Part shown: positions 18,501 through 28,018 of the stretch, piece after piece
Layout of the letters: every line of letters begins with the position of its first letter
Position numbering within the stretch: position 1 is the first letter of the stretch
Translations under genes and position numbers: made by a program
Notes under the pieces: generated by a model
What the model was told of the DNA's origin: nothing
The model's database searches: none
Seen by the model: the letters and a program-made list of their open reading frames with translations, nothing else
NCBI GenBank assembly: GCA_013297885.1
Contig: JAAFIR010000018.1
Coordinates: forward strand, 1-64,000
Direction: 5' to 3'
Origin: Leptospirales bacterium
GTDB taxonomy: Bacteria > Spirochaetota > Leptospiria > Leptospirales > Leptospiraceae
DNA length: 64,000 nucleotides

Positions 18501-18888
18501 GCTAAAAGAAAAAAACAAAGAATTAGAAATTCATTTCAATGGATATTTTAGCTTTAAAAGAATTAAATTAAATGAAGTATTTAATTTACTCAAAGATAAA
18601 GACTCATTAAAAAAAAGAGCTTGGGAGATTTTAGAAAAATTCAAAAAAAATACTTTAATCAAATTTAATGATCCTTTTATTCGAAGAAAGAATTTAAATC
18701 GCATTTGGAAGTTAACTGAAGGATTAGCTTGGTGTGTTTTTTTTATACTTGTATTGGACTTTGATAAAAATGAAATAGATGAATTTGATAAATTAGTAAT
18801 GTTCTATTTTGAAAAACGTGAAAGAGTATATTATGATTGGCCAGATTTTAATAGTTTAATAGGGGCTAGTGATATAGAGGCAACTTAA
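15568..18888 (+). CDS. Large VPA1262-like / PLD-like protein, candidate defence effector
   Basis: The 1106-residue soluble protein has an ATG preceded by GGAAGG. Its N-terminal part (LYFILEEGIEPTLLYGMISP...) resembles the VPA1262-type N-terminal domain. The middle contains a degenerate phospholipase-D-like module: LADPFANAETIQSF (about 419-432), a HDRYILIE segment (His501) in the place of the PLD HxK motif, then GFLLSSSLSSYF. Such HDR-type PLD modules occur in conflict and phage-defence proteins. Residues 560-1106 are helical and Lys/Glu-rich with no recognised domain. It is not in an operon with intact neighbours and sits beside a broken toxin-antitoxin pair and repeats, which suggests acquisition by transfer. 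The family assignment is tentative and the biological role is inferred. Confidence 0.6.
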   Translation: MEQIEKLFHIRLYFILEEGIEPTLLYGMISPKEDEIIYLNKLSSYNIEKKFTRPKIRIDRLDFYTTENLCGKFFKQIQDKSISDFEEFDFTEVKKKELLKWKLNGNIVLFKNVFLESDSSSNSLREHRSWQNINMGSSLADIYLQLDKDYFFSKGKEFFINLNNFFKKETGIKLIEIESDEMFPYGEEWKRLGNLEFIKRSEKKKNQDLFEIKFSSYSINFLIKPELSNKKYISVSYMLSNFGLIHSSGMKSCKINKEIITEIDFTIETNLACKFSYQIYESNDGISYNLIAEHNVLYIKAFQFSLRIMTDLPELHSSDSYWNRFITNLSQKEEKKKNLLKIEKYNFNEVQTVRPEKKDFFYDLQKYEKLIQESRNKKSNSYSKFFNGNDKDKYEFALFLKNVCDSFKKKGVKINKIILADPFANAETIQSFIVHQDSHVELILNSSQKRERTESDPEGDSDQPLINKIIQACLEYSGKIPTDTKIIDINKISNPKERSFHDRYILIETSYSGKIFYNGFLLSSSLSSYFAGTPASISELDVNTSTEIFNYLEALKSGYSNLEKMKNNKKDLVVSEIWPGIYAQKKIIAQNEKTNLKKEILDFGIKLLKQNNINFPIELEESEYKEIIEYKPKFQNNLKIDLTNLVPYFQNKPTEESIQFFAFLNILSVHTYSENEEFFQSLYDSFLSNQLVKEKYIQYVNEWENYNSPIGIKNEFISYEQLPILQKLFFVFKDSPHIWLKSISDREQTPCYHNDLLTELYELYLQFDPEFAIKLLENLFDESNFFEKLNLISNETELRKLQKTSRLGQALKANFLYYIRAIRIPKFFITLTGSKNTWIKQLGLIGVYNLKTGLLDNFSEEFKSLIENEEFLSNKISETDKISFIYTIYSHWIKLKLELIHKKLKNEKFYLESKTEFFNYFKNLDDNEIFEKMKIFLFIYQNDLDVIVEIIQEAKEFFSAEVIQKLYEEILIRFIALKLKEKNKELEIHFNGYFSFKRIKLNEVFNLLKDKDSLKKRAWEILEKFKKNTLIKFNDPFIRRKNLNRIWKLTEGLAWCVFFILVLDFDKNEIDEFDKLVMFYFEKRERVYYDWPDFNSLIGASDIEAT

Positions 18889-18890
18889 AA

Positions 18891-19078
18891 TTTCCCACCA
18901 ACACTACTTCCCAAAAAAGTAGATCGACTCGAGGTCAATTTTTTTTAGCGATTGCCGAGCTTCAAAATGTGAGGCAATCATCTTTTGTCTAAAAAAATTG
19001 ACCTTAGAGGAGAGCTTGTTTTCTGTCATATCGTTCTAAAAAAATAAAATTCCCCAAAGAACGATATAAGACCGAGTT
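18891..19078 (+). repeat. Dispersed two-hairpin element, copy E2 (divergent)
   Basis: It contains AGATCGACTCGAGG. Hairpin 1 is GGTCAATTTTTTTTAG...CTAAAAAAATTGACC, with an inner GATTGCC...GGCAATC stem. The middle motif is GGAGAGCTTG. Hairpin 2 is CATATCGTTCT...AGAACGATAT. It fills most of the 297-bp gap before fusA, whose promoter must lie in or just after it. Confidence 0.65.
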
Positions 19079-19185
19079 AGATTTCAAACAATTTTTTTCT
19101 TTTCTGTGCAATATCTTGAAAAAAAATGACAAGTAAGTTATAAAAATTTGTTTTTTTAAAATAATTATTATATAGAGGAAAAATC

Positions 19186-21294
19186 ATGGCAACTCCATCC
19201 TTCTTAACAGACAAACTGAAAAATACTAGAAATATCGGTATTTCAGCACATATCGACTCAGGTAAAACTACTTTAACAGAAAGGATTTTATTTTATACAA
19301 ATAAAATTCATGCTATTCATGACGTCAGAGGTAAAGACGGTGTTGGTGCAAAAATGGATAGTATGGAGCTAGAAAGAGAAAGAGGGATTACAATCCAATC
19401 TGCTGCAACTTATTGTACATGGAAAGATAAAACAATCAACATCATCGACACACCAGGTCACGTGGATTTTACAATTGAAGTGGAGCGTTCACTTCGGGTA
19501 TTAGATGGAGCAATATTAGTGTTATGTGGTGTTTCTGGTGTTCAATCTCAATCAATTACAGTTGATAGACAAATGAGAAGATACTCAGTTCCAAGAGTTG
19601 CATTTATTAATAAATTAGATAGAACTGGTGCAAACCCATTTAGAGTAATTGATCAATTAAAAGAAAAATTAAAACACAACGCAGTAGCAATCCAACTTCC
19701 AATTGGTCTTGAAGGAGACTTTAATGGCATCGTGGATTTAATCCTCATGAAAGCTTTCTATTTTGAAGGTGCTAATGGAATGGATATTAAAGAAAAAGAT
19801 ATTCCAGAAGACATGGTTGAATTTGCAAATAAAAAAAGAGAAGAAATGCTTGATGCACTTTCTCTAATTTCAGATGAATTAACTGAAGCAATGCTTGAAG
19901 GCACACCAACTGAAGAATTAATTAAAGCTGCTGTGAGAAAAGGTGTTATCGAATTAAAACTCACTCCTGTATTTATGGGTTCTGCATACAAAAACAAAGG
20001 TGTTCAAAAACTTTTAGATGGTGTAAGTGATTATTTAGCAAACCCAACTGAAGTTACAAACAAAGCTTACGATTTAAGTAAAGACGAAACTGAAATCATC
20101 ATTGAATCAGACCCTGCAAAACCATTAGTTTGTTTAGCATTCAAATTGGAAGATGGTCGTTATGGTCAGTTGACTTATGTGAGAGTTTACCAAGGTAAAT
20201 TATCCAAAGGTATGACAATTTACAACTCATCTACAAACAAAAAACATTCAGTTGGTCGTCTAGTTCGTATGCATTCAGATGAGATGGAAGAAATCCAAGC
20301 AGCTGAAGCTGGTGACATTGTTGCTCTATTTGGTATTGATTGTGCATCTGGAGATACATTTACAGATGGAAATATCAAATACACTATGGAGTCTATGTTT
20401 GTTCCTTCACCTGTAATTTCATTAACAATTGAATGTAAAGAATCAAAACAACTTCCAAACCTTGCAAAAGCATTAAATCGTTTTACAAAAGAAGACCCAA
20501 CTTTCAAAACTGAAATTGATAAAGAGTCAGGTCAAACTATCATCAAAGGTATGGGTGAATTACATCTTGAAGTTTATGTAGAAAGAATGAAACGTGAATA
20601 TGGAGTTGACCTTGTAACAGGTGCACCTCAAGTTGCGTATCGTGAAACAATCACTAAAAAAGCAGAATTTGATTATACTCATAAAAAACAAACTGGTGGT
20701 CAAGGTCAATTCTCAAGAGTTGCTGGTTACTTAGAGCCTATTCCTCTCGAAGAAGGAAAGAACTATGAGTTTGTGGATAAAGTTGTGGGTGGTTCAATTC
20801 CAAGAGAATACATTAGTTCATGTGATAAAGGTTTTAAAAGTTGCTTAGATCGTGGTGCATTAATAGGATTCCCAATTGTTGGTGTACGTGCTGTTATCAA
20901 TGATGGTGCTTACCATGACGTGGATTCTTCCGACATGGCATTCCAAATTGGTGCAAGATACGGATTTAGACAAGGTTTCCAAAAAGCATCTCCACAAATA
21001 TTAGAACCAATTATGAAAGTTGAAGTTGATGGTCCTGTAGAATTCCAAGGTGCAATCCTTGGTGGCTTAAACCAAAGACGAGGGATGATTGTTGCTACGA
21101 CTGAACAAGATTCCTATTGTAAAGTAGAAGCAGAAGTTCCTCTTGCAGATATGTTTGGTTATTCAACAGTTCTTCGCTCTGCAACTCAAGGTAAAGCTGA
21201 GTTCTCAATGGAGTTTGCAAAATATTCTCCAGTGCCAAGAAACGTTGGTGAAGAACTTCTCAAAAAATACAAAGTGAAACAAGACGAAGATTAG
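19186..21294 (+). CDS. fusA: Elongation factor G, spirochaete/mitochondrial type (spdEFG1-like)
   Basis: This 702-residue translational GTPase moves tRNA-mRNA through the ribosome. G1 is AHIDSGKT (21-28), G2 RGITI (66-70), G3 DTPGH (88-92) and G4 NKLD (142-145). Domains II-V are complete, with RGMIV near the end. The Ser in AHIDSGKT, the stretch [20 protein letters not shown] (49-68) and [11 protein letters not shown] are typical of mitochondrial EF-G1 and its spirochaete relatives (spdEFG1) rather than ordinary bacterial EF-G (AHIDAGKT). In such lineages a second EF-G handles ribosome recycling. The ribosome binding site (GAGG) fits the ATG. It stands alone, not in the usual rpsL-rpsG-fusA-tuf cluster. 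Codon use looks more optimised than in its neighbours. Confidence 0.97.
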   Translation: MATPSFLTDKLKNTRNIGISAHIDSGKTTLTERILFYTNKIHAIHDVRGKDGVGAKMDSMELERERGITIQSAATYCTWKDKTINIIDTPGHVDFTIEVERSLRVLDGAILVLCGVSGVQSQSITVDRQMRRYSVPRVAFINKLDRTGANPFRVIDQLKEKLKHNAVAIQLPIGLEGDFNGIVDLILMKAFYFEGANGMDIKEKDIPEDMVEFANKKREEMLDALSLISDELTEAMLEGTPTEELIKAAVRKGVIELKLTPVFMGSAYKNKGVQKLLDGVSDYLANPTEVTNKAYDLSKDETEIIIESDPAKPLVCLAFKLEDGRYGQLTYVRVYQGKLSKGMTIYNSSTNKKHSVGRLVRMHSDEMEEIQAAEAGDIVALFGIDCASGDTFTDGNIKYTMESMFVPSPVISLTIECKESKQLPNLAKALNRFTKEDPTFKTEIDKESGQTIIKGMGELHLEVYVERMKREYGVDLVTGAPQVAYRETITKKAEFDYTHKKQTGGQGQFSRVAGYLEPIPLEEGKNYEFVDKVVGGSIPREYISSCDKGFKSCLDRGALIGFPIVGVRAVINDGAYHDVDSSDMAFQIGARYGFRQGFQKASPQILEPIMKVEVDGPVEFQGAILGGLNQRRGMIVATTEQDSYCKVEAEVPLADMFGYSTVLRSATQGKAEFSMEFAKYSPVPRNVGEELLKKYKVKQDED

Positions 21295-21429
21295 AATTTT
21301 GATTATAGATTTTAGAAGATAGAAAGCGAGTTTAAATTTTACTATCTTCTAAGTCTATTTTACGTTTTATTACTTTTCTATTTCTAAATCAATTTTTTCA
21401 ATTCTAATTCTATCATATACTTCTAGTAT

Positions 21430-21588
21430 GGGCGAATCGGCATACTCAATACTCCTGTCTTGTGATACTATCATGTAACGAGAGTATCCCGTCAGGCTTT
21501 CCTCTTTTGTCAATAATTTGCTAACAAACTTGCATAAATACATTTTCTTGTTCAAACAAATTATTGACACCGAGTCAATCCTTTTCGC
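21430..21588 (-). repeat. Dispersed two-hairpin element, copy E3
   Basis: On the plus strand it reads GGGCGAATCGG, then the middle motif CGTCAGGCTTTCC. Hairpin 1 follows (TTGTCAATAATTTG...CAAATTATTGACA), then GAGTCAATCCTTTTCGC. A related short hairpin (GATACTATCATG...GAGAGTATC and AATACTATCGTC...GAGAGTATT) occurs inside and just beyond it (to 21627). It lies between the convergent ends of fusA and the 21762-22487 gene; otherwise 21295-21761 holds nothing I recognise. Confidence 0.72.
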
Positions 21589-21761
21589 TCGTCTTGAGAA
21601 ATACTATCGTCTAGCGAGAGTATTTTTAAAACACAAAGGAAACCAATTATTAGCTTGAACATGAATCTAGTTTATCCTCCGTATTTTGGATAATAACACT
21701 TTAACTTACTAAAAAAAAATTTAAACATAGATTTTAGCTTACAAAAATAAATATAACAATC

Positions 21762-22487
21762 CTAGCCATTTTGATAAAGACTTTTAATATAATCATATTC
21801 AGTATAATGCCTTTTTGGATCCCATAAACCTTTTTTATAAAAGTTTCTTCTTGCATGAGTATGCCCAAAACTCTCTTTAAATCCACTACAAATAAATTTT
21901 TCCAGTATTAATTGATGTTTTAATGAATTTGGAATTGGTAGTTTTTTATTTAGAAGAAATATTTCATAAATCCCATCAACTTCTTTAAGTTCCAAATACT
22001 CTTTCTTTTTTAAATGAGCAATAATTCCAAATACAATTGATTGATAATTAGTCATTACATTATAATCAATTTCATATGGTAAAGTTTTTTTTATTAACTC
22101 ATATACTTCTAATTGTCTATTACAGTAATAATCAAAAAGATCATACTGCTCTTGTAATGAACCAACAAAATAATCAAGCCCTAACTTTTGATAGTTAAAA
22201 GCAAAATTTGCAATTTTGAATTTAGCCACATATTCTTCCCATGCCATTGATTCTTCATCTAATTCTCCTTCATAAAGTTGAGGTACAACATTGAATAAAT
22301 GATAATCTCTTGGATGTGCGATTTTATAAAACCCTTTATAGATTTCAGTGAGTTTATATCTCATTACTTTTCTAGGATGACGATGACTACAATAATTATG
22401 ATATAAAAAAACTCCAAATATATTAATTTCTTCATCAGTAAATTCCCCGAAATCATCTATTAAATTTTGTATTGAATATTCACTCAT
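21762..22487 (-). CDS. Unknown 241-residue soluble protein (last gene of a decayed cassette)
   Basis: The protein is complete (MSEYSIQNLIDDFGEF... to ...YIKSLYQNG), soluble, aromatic-rich and has no signal peptide. I do not recognise the family. Notable segments are HNYCSHRHPRKVMRYKL (about 30-46) and a Tyr/Phe-rich middle. It follows three frameshifted small genes on the same strand with short gaps (41 bp to the nearest). That arrangement resembles a toxin/immunity cassette in which this gene would be the surviving, possibly protective, member, but this is only an inference from position. Confidence 0.6.
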   Translation of the reverse strand: MSEYSIQNLIDDFGEFTDEEINIFGVFLYHNYCSHRHPRKVMRYKLTEIYKGFYKIAHPRDYHLFNVVPQLYEGELDEESMAWEEYVAKFKIANFAFNYQKLGLDYFVGSLQEQYDLFDYYCNRQLEVYELIKKTLPYEIDYNVMTNYQSIVFGIIAHLKKKEYLELKEVDGIYEIFLLNKKLPIPNSLKHQLILEKFICSGFKESFGHTHARRNFYKKGLWDPKRHYTEYDYIKSLYQNG

Positions 22488-22528
22488 TATTTTGGACTCA
22501 CCTTAAATACTTCAAAATCTGCTACAAT

Positions 22529-22896
22529 CTACCATAAATTCCATTTTCCTTCATTTTTAAGTTGAAGCATTACTGCCTCTGCACAAATTCGATCCTTATG
22601 CTTTAATGATATGGAAAGTTGAGTATCATTCTCAAATTTGACAGTTATTTTCTCTTCAATTATATCTTCATCAGTATAACTAATTTTTTAACAATAAGGA
22701 TAAGTAAGTTATTACTATAAAATAAATCCTCTGGAGGTATTATTTTTTTATCAATTTTTAAATGTGGGAGAGTATATGTATTCAAAAGTGCCTCTACAAA
22801 TATAAATTGAATATACCTTGTAATAAAAGTGATACCCAATAATTCTTGATCTTCCAGTAAATTCAGAATATTATTGTTTAAGTTTTCTTCATTCAT
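22529..22896 (-). pseudogene. Frameshifted small gene
   Basis: The frame from ATG 22896 (MNEENLNNNILNLLEDQELL) runs well to the A6 run near 22683. It then continues in another frame as ISYTDEDIIEEKITVKFEND and ends ...LQLKNEGKWNLW before TAG at 22529. One base change in the A run restores a protein of about 121 residues. The end has the look of a small alpha/beta immunity-type protein, but the family is not recognised. The shift could be decay or a homopolymer sequencing error. Confidence 0.6.
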
Positions 22897-22904
22897 AGTT
22901 AAAA

Positions 22905-23038
22905 TTATTTCCCAGGTATATGCCACCACAGATCTGTTGGAGGTATAGGTTTACCAATAATAGGATTAGTAGTGCTTGGTTAAAATATGACCCATACCCA
23001 TCAGGATAAATGTATTTGCCTTTTGTAATTGGATCCAT
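22905..23038 (-). pseudogene. Frameshifted very small gene
   Basis: The ATG at 23038 overlaps the stop of the preceding frame (TAATG). It reads MDPITKGKYIYPDGYGSYFN, then must change frame near 22975 to continue STTNPIIGKPIPPTDLWWHI and stop at 22905. Together this gives about 44 residues. The PIxGKPIPPxDxWWHIP pattern is reminiscent of conserved segments in secreted polymorphic toxins; I cannot name the family. Confidence 0.5.
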
Positions 23039-23306
23039 TATTTAGTCTCTTTGCCACTTTCTGGTTTTTGCTTAAATTCCTCTGGATTCGCTTGAATATA
23101 GTCTATTCCATTTAAATATTGAAGAACTGAATGACCTTCACCGTTTACTCTGTCGTTAATGCTATTTCCTCCCCACTTCAAATCTTTTATACTTCCTCCA
23201 AGAATAGTTGGATTTTGATGAATTTGAAAATAATTTTCCCTATTAGGAATGCTTCCTGTAGTGTTAAATCCAAAAAAATCATTTCCAAGTTATGGTCTTT
23301 ATTCAT
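23038..23306 (-). pseudogene. Frameshifted small gene, toxin-like tail
   Basis: ATG 23306 gives MNKDHNLE. A one-base loss in the following A run leads into NDFFGFNTTGSIPNRENYFQ and, later, GEGHSVLQYLNGIDYIQANP before the stop at 23038. The corrected product would be about 90 residues, Gly/Asn-rich, without a signal peptide. It is translationally coupled to the next small gene. I infer a decayed toxin tip or effector gene. Confidence 0.5.
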
Positions 23307-23480
23307 TTATTCTCGTGTTTTTTCTGTTATGAATTTACACTAGAAAATTTCAAGGAAATTTAATACTCAAATATAGAATCAGAGCCTGACAAACTGTGAT
23401 GATTAAAATAAGAAATTGATATAAATATAAAAAAAATAAATGAATAAATTTATGGTTAAATAAAACTTGAATTAGCTTTT

Positions 23481-24059
23481 ATGAGAAATTTAGTCATACA
23501 TCCAAAAGATCTAACAACAGATTATTTAGAATATTCATATAAACAAATTGCACATAATACAAAAATTATTCGTGATATGACCCTTCCTAGGGAAGAATAC
23601 ATGAACGAAATTTCAAATTCAGAAAAAATCATTTTAATGGGACATGGAACTTCTTTTGGTTTATTAAATCCAAATTCTAATCAAGAATTGCTGATTGATT
23701 CAATTGATTTTCCTCAAATTCTAAGAAAAAAAAATAAAGTTTTTATATGGTGTAACTCAGATCTTTATGTAAATCGATTTTATGTAGATCATGAAAAACC
23801 AATTCTTTACACAGGGATGATTATTTCTGAAAAAAAAGAAGCAGAATTTTATCAAATAAATTGTGAAGATTCGGACATCCTTGAATCCAACCAAAAATTT
23901 TCAGAAATGATTAATCATATTTTATTTGAAGTTTTTGAAAATAAAACAAACAACAAAGTCCTATTAAAAAAAATTATAAATAAATATTCTGATCTTAAAA
24001 ACCCAATAATAAAATTTAATAAAGAAAAGATTTTTTTAGGAGTTTGTCCATTTGTTTAA
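23481..24059 (+). CDS. Small caspase-like (clan CD) His/Cys protein
   Basis: The 192-residue single-domain protein has no signal peptide. The strand IILMGHG (50-56) presents His55-Gly56, and 35 residues later [10 protein letters not shown] presents Cys91. The order and spacing fit the His/Cys dyad of caspase-fold (clan CD) peptidases. A later segment, [18 protein letters not shown], is recurrent in uncharacterised bacterial homologues that I recall having MGHG and IWCN motifs. No partner is encoded alongside; its last 24 bases overlap the end of the convergent histidine kinase gene. Protease activity is an inference from the dyad. Confidence 0.62.
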   Translation: MRNLVIHPKDLTTDYLEYSYKQIAHNTKIIRDMTLPREEYMNEISNSEKIILMGHGTSFGLLNPNSNQELLIDSIDFPQILRKKNKVFIWCNSDLYVNRFYVDHEKPILYTGMIISEKKEAEFYQINCEDSDILESNQKFSEMINHILFEVFENKTNNKVLLKKIINKYSDLKNPIIKFNKEKIFLGVCPFV

Positions 24060-26477
24060 GATTTCATAAATCTTTATTTGTTTAAAAGGTTTTGGTAAAA
24101 AATCATCAACTCCAATTCTATAATAATTTTTTAATTCAGTTTCTAAAAACCCAGCGGAAAAAGCAATGATTGGAGTTCTTTTTTGAATCTCAATCCTTCG
24201 AATCTCTTTTGTCGCTTCAATTCCATCCATTAAAGGCATTTGTATATCCATAAAAATAATATCTGGACATTCTTCTTGAAATCGTTTTATAGCTTCTAGT
24301 CCATTTATTGCAAAAAATAATTTGGAATTAGGTGCAATTTGTGTAAATGTCTTTGAAGCTAATTTTAAGTTCAATTCTACATCATCTACAACAAGAATTT
24401 TAAGTTCTTTTAGAATTATTTTTTGGGTTTCTTTTTTGTTTTCCAAATTCTCTTCTAAAGAATATTCTAAATCTAATTCAAAATAAAATCGACTTCCTTT
24501 TCCAGATTCTGATTCTAGATTTAACCTTGAACCCATCAATTTTAAAAGTTCATTAGAAATTGTTAAACCAAGCCCAGTGCCGCCATACTTTCTAGATATT
24601 GAGTCATCTTCTTGAGAAAATGCTTCAAAAATTTTATTTTGATTTTCTTTAGAAATTCCTATTCCCTGATCAATAATCAAAATTTTTAATTTTAACTTTT
24701 TAGTTTCCTCTAAAAAATGAATCAATTCAATTTTTAATTCAATTTTACCTTTTTCAGTAAACTTTATAGCATTCCCTATTAAATTTATCAAAATTTGTTT
24801 TATTCTTTGAGAATCTAAAAATAATATTTTTGGTATTTCATCTGAAATATGAATTTGAAATTCTAGTTTTTTTTGTAAAATTTTAAATTTAAGAATATTT
24901 TCAACTTCTTTAACTAAACTTAGAAGATTAATTTTATCCATTACAAGATTTAATTTTTTAGCTTCAATTTTAGAAAAATCTAATATATCATTTATTAAAC
25001 CAAGTAATGAGTTGGCTGAATCTTGAATTGCATTTGAGAACTCTTTTTGATTTTGATTTAAATTTGTATTTTCCAATAATTCAGAAAACCCAATTACAGA
25101 AATTAATGGAGTCCTAATTTCATGACTCATATTAGCTAAAAATTCCGATTTAGCTTTATTTGCTTTTTCAGCTTCTTCTTTAGCCAATTTGAATTCATTT
25201 GTTCTATCAAATACTTTTTGTTCTAATTCAGTATGAAGTATTTTTAGTTCATCATTTTTAAGTTTAAGAATTTGTGATAAAGTTTCAGATTCTTTAAAAG
25301 CTCTTGAAAACCTTTTTGACAAAGCTAAACTTTGACAAATCATAAAAGCTAACATTCCATATTGAGAAAATTGAGTAGTTGTAACTTTACCACCGAGATA
25401 AATAATATCATTAGCAACAGCTAATGTAAAAATGCTCATTCCAATAAAAATTATTTTTGAACCAATTATCTTTTTTTTTATTCCAACTAAATTTATATAA
25501 AATGAATAAATTGCTGTGAAGCCCATTAAAATTAAATAAAAATTTATATAAGTATTTATAAATTGAAAATTTCCAATTAAACATGAAATTATATATGGAA
25601 CTGATAAAAACTGAATAATAATTTTCAATTTTTTATTAACTTCTTCAGGAAAAATTCTGTATAATAACTCTATTGCTGCAGGAATTGTTGTAACTAAAGT
25701 TAAATAAAGCAGAAAACTAAAATTTTCTTGACCAATTGAAGGAAATACTTCAAGCAAAAATTTTTCACCTATCAAAAAAACTCTTACTCCAAAAATAAAA
25801 CTAAATATAGCAAAAAATAATGCTGAAGTTTCATTTCTTCTTTGAAAATAAAATGCTAAATGATAAATTGTTATAAAAAAGAATACCCCAGAAATAAATA
25901 TTTCGATTAATAAATTTTTATTTTTTGAAAATTTAATTTCTTTTATGTTGCCTAGATAAACTTTTTGCCATAAACCACCATTCAAATGATAGTCGTTTCT
26001 AATATGAATTATAATTTCGAAATTTCCTTTTGTATCAAAACTATGATTATTAAATTTTTCATTTATTTCATGTAAGCTTGGATCATTTAAATAAATTAAT
26101 TTATCATTAATAAATAATTTATGATAAGTACTTAAATCAGAAAATTTCAAAGCTAAAGAAAAAAAAATTTTACTAGTTTTCACTTTTAAACGATAAGTCC
26201 CAAATCCAAGATTAGAAAGCATTTTTTTATCTTCTTGAAATTTACTCCATGAAGAAGGGACATTGACAATTAATGGTTTTTTAACATTAATTGAATTAAA
26301 GTCTTGAGGTTCATAAAATTCATTTGTGTATAATTCCCATTCACCTTCAAGTTGAATTAAAGGATTTTCTTTTGTGTCCCAATATTCTAAATTTAACTCG
26401 CCATTTTTGGAAATTTCAGAAAATTTTGAATTACAATTGAATAATATACAAAATAAGAAACAAAAAGAAACTCTCAT
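24036..26477 (-). CDS. Hybrid sensor histidine kinase (7TMR-DISM type)
   Basis: In order, the 813 residues show a signal peptide with a lipobox-like Cys15 (FCILFNC), a galactose-binding-like extracytoplasmic domain (about 40-180, 7TMR-DISMED2 type), seven membrane helices (about 188-385) and a coiled-coil linker (395-445). Then come HisKA with SHEIRTP (phospho-acceptor His452), a HATPase with [21 protein letters not shown] and GGTGLGL, and a receiver domain with DD near its start, acceptor Asp744 ([11 protein letters not shown]) and KP near the C-terminus. All catalytic residues are present. The kinase senses an outside signal, probably a carbohydrate-like ligand, and passes phosphate to its own receiver. 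It lies 47 bp downstream of dnaA on the same strand, where dnaN is usually found. Confidence 0.93.
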   Translation of the reverse strand: MRVSFCFLFCILFNCNSKFSEISKNGELNLEYWDTKENPLIQLEGEWELYTNEFYEPQDFNSINVKKPLIVNVPSSWSKFQEDKKMLSNLGFGTYRLKVKTSKIFFSLALKFSDLSTYHKLFINDKLIYLNDPSLHEINEKFNNHSFDTKGNFEIIIHIRNDYHLNGGLWQKVYLGNIKEIKFSKNKNLLIEIFISGVFFFITIYHLAFYFQRRNETSALFFAIFSFIFGVRVFLIGEKFLLEVFPSIGQENFSFLLYLTLVTTIPAAIELLYRIFPEEVNKKLKIIIQFLSVPYIISCLIGNFQFINTYINFYLILMGFTAIYSFYINLVGIKKKIIGSKIIFIGMSIFTLAVANDIIYLGGKVTTTQFSQYGMLAFMICQSLALSKRFSRAFKESETLSQILKLKNDELKILHTELEQKVFDRTNEFKLAKEEAEKANKAKSEFLANMSHEIRTPLISVIGFSELLENTNLNQNQKEFSNAIQDSANSLLGLINDILDFSKIEAKKLNLVMDKINLLSLVKEVENILKFKILQKKLEFQIHISDEIPKILFLDSQRIKQILINLIGNAIKFTEKGKIELKIELIHFLEETKKLKLKILIIDQGIGISKENQNKIFEAFSQEDDSISRKYGGTGLGLTISNELLKLMGSRLNLESESGKGSRFYFELDLEYSLEENLENKKETQKIILKELKILVVDDVELNLKLASKTFTQIAPNSKLFFAINGLEAIKRFQEECPDIIFMDIQMPLMDGIEATKEIRRIEIQKRTPIIAFSAGFLETELKNYYRIGVDDFLPKPFKQIKIYEILNKWTNS

Positions 26478-26524
26478 AAATTTATTTAATTATAAATTTT
26501 AATTGAGGTTTTTTTAAAAGACTT

Positions 26525-27826
26525 TTATTTAAAACTAAATCTATCTTGAACTGAAATAACCTCTTTTTCTAATTCTTTTTCAAGAATCATTTTTGATTTT
26601 AATTTCGAAATTGCTGAAATAACTGTTGTGTGTTTAGTATTAAACAGTCTTCCAATTACAGTTTTATTTAGCTTAAAATTTTCAAAAAGAATATACATGA
26701 TAATGTGACGTGGTAGAATAAACTCCGCTTTTCTAGATTTACTTAAAATATCTTTTTTGGTTTGTTTATATTTTGTTGATACAAATTCAATCAATTCTTC
26801 TTCAGATCGATTTGAATTTTTAACTCGATGGATTCTAGATTCTATAATTTCTTTTATTTGAGTTTCATCAAAAATTAATACTGAGGCAGTTTTTTTGTGC
26901 AAATAAAGATCATTTAAACAACCTAAAATTGATCTAAAATCATTATTAAAATTTGTAGAAATATAGCTGATAATATTCGTATCTAAATTTAAAGCCAATT
27001 CATTTGATTTTAAAGTAATAAATTTTTCTATTAGCTTTGTTTCAGGAGTTTTTATTTCAATTTGAAAACCTTGAAGTAATCTAGATTTTAATTTATCATT
27101 AATAGTAAGTTCTTGAATGGGTCTATCAGCTGAAAGAATGATTTGTCTGTTTTTATCAAAAAGGTAGTTAAATAAAAGTAAAAACTCTTCTTGTGTTTTT
27201 TCAGCACCACTTGTCAAACTTTGTATATCATCTAATAGAAGAATTTCATAAGTTTTAAAACGATTTCTAAATTCTTCAATCCCAGATCTAGTCTGAACTG
27301 AAAAAACATATTCAGATAAAAAATCTGACATGGAAATGTATTTTACTTTTTTTGAAGGAAATCTTTTTTTAAATTCATTTCCAATAGCATGAAGTAAATG
27401 AGTTTTCCCAAGACCAATTTTTCCATGATAAAAAATCGGATTTACATTAAAATCTTCTTCTAACGAATCGTAAAGTAAAGTAAAAGTTTTAAAGTTTGAA
27501 TTATGAGTTAAAAAATTTTCAAAAGTATATTTGGATATTAAATTTGAATCATCTTTAAATTTTTCAATTTGAAAATTGGAGATTGAATTTTCTTCAAAAA
27601 AAATATCTAATTCATATTTTTTACCAGTTACTTTTTCTATTGCAGAAATGATGTGAGTTTGGTATTTTTTTTCAATATGCTCTTTTACAAAAAAAGAAGG
27701 AGCTTGAATAGAAAAAATTAAATTCTCTGAACCAAGAAATTTTAGGGGTCGAATAAAAGGTTCAAAATATTTTTCAGGAATTTCTTTTTTTATTTCGAGA
27801 ATTATTTCAGACCAATTGCTTTCCAA
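26525..27826 (-). CDS. dnaA: Chromosomal replication initiator DnaA (Leptospira-like)
   Basis: The 433-residue AAA+ initiator has an N-terminal DnaB/self-interaction domain (1-75), a short linker, Walker A GKIGLGKT (135-142), Walker B LLLDD (196-200), and a C-terminal helix-turn-helix binding DnaA boxes. That signature reads GRLFNTKHTTV where most bacteria have GGRDHTTV; the same divergence is what I recall of Leptospira DnaA. The sensor/Arg-finger region reads KLKSRLLQGF (usually RLRSRFxxG). It is essential for melting oriC. The next gene on the strand is a histidine kinase, not dnaN. The upstream spacer (27827-28329) contains a long palindrome but no TTATCCACA box. Confidence 0.95.
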   Translation of the reverse strand: MESNWSEIILEIKKEIPEKYFEPFIRPLKFLGSENLIFSIQAPSFFVKEHIEKKYQTHIISAIEKVTGKKYELDIFFEENSISNFQIEKFKDDSNLISKYTFENFLTHNSNFKTFTLLYDSLEEDFNVNPIFYHGKIGLGKTHLLHAIGNEFKKRFPSKKVKYISMSDFLSEYVFSVQTRSGIEEFRNRFKTYEILLLDDIQSLTSGAEKTQEEFLLLFNYLFDKNRQIILSADRPIQELTINDKLKSRLLQGFQIEIKTPETKLIEKFITLKSNELALNLDTNIISYISTNFNNDFRSILGCLNDLYLHKKTASVLIFDETQIKEIIESRIHRVKNSNRSEEELIEFVSTKYKQTKKDILSKSRKAEFILPRHIIMYILFENFKLNKTVIGRLFNTKHTTVISAISKLKSKMILEKELEKEVISVQDRFSFK

Positions 27827-27964
27827 GAATACACCCCACTGAATTACTATAAATTTAAAATTGCTTTATTTTAAAATAGGAAAATATAAAAAAAGTAAAA
27901 ATATTATTAAAAAAAAATAAATCTTTTGGCACAGAATCAATTAAGTAAATAACTAAAAACGAAT

Positions 27965-28018
27965 ATTTGAAATAAGTATATTAGTACATTAGAATGTATT
28001 AATATACTAAATTCAAAT
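27965..28018. promoter_or_regulatory. 54-bp palindrome upstream of dnaA
   Basis: Left arm 27965-27990 and right arm 27993-28018 are 26 bp each, with three mismatches and a 2-bp spacer. The core reads AGTATATTAGTACATT / AATGTATTAATATACT. It lies about 140 bp before the dnaA ATG in very AT-rich DNA. It could be an operator, an origin element or a cruciform; its function is not shown by the sequence. The rest of 27827-28329 is AT-rich without features apart from the gene debris noted for the LRR remnant. Confidence 0.6.

Noticed and set aside
21370-21570. A 66-codon minus-strand frame.
   Set aside because: It spans element E3; although its last 25 residues look protein-like, there is no start or ribosome binding site outside the repeat.
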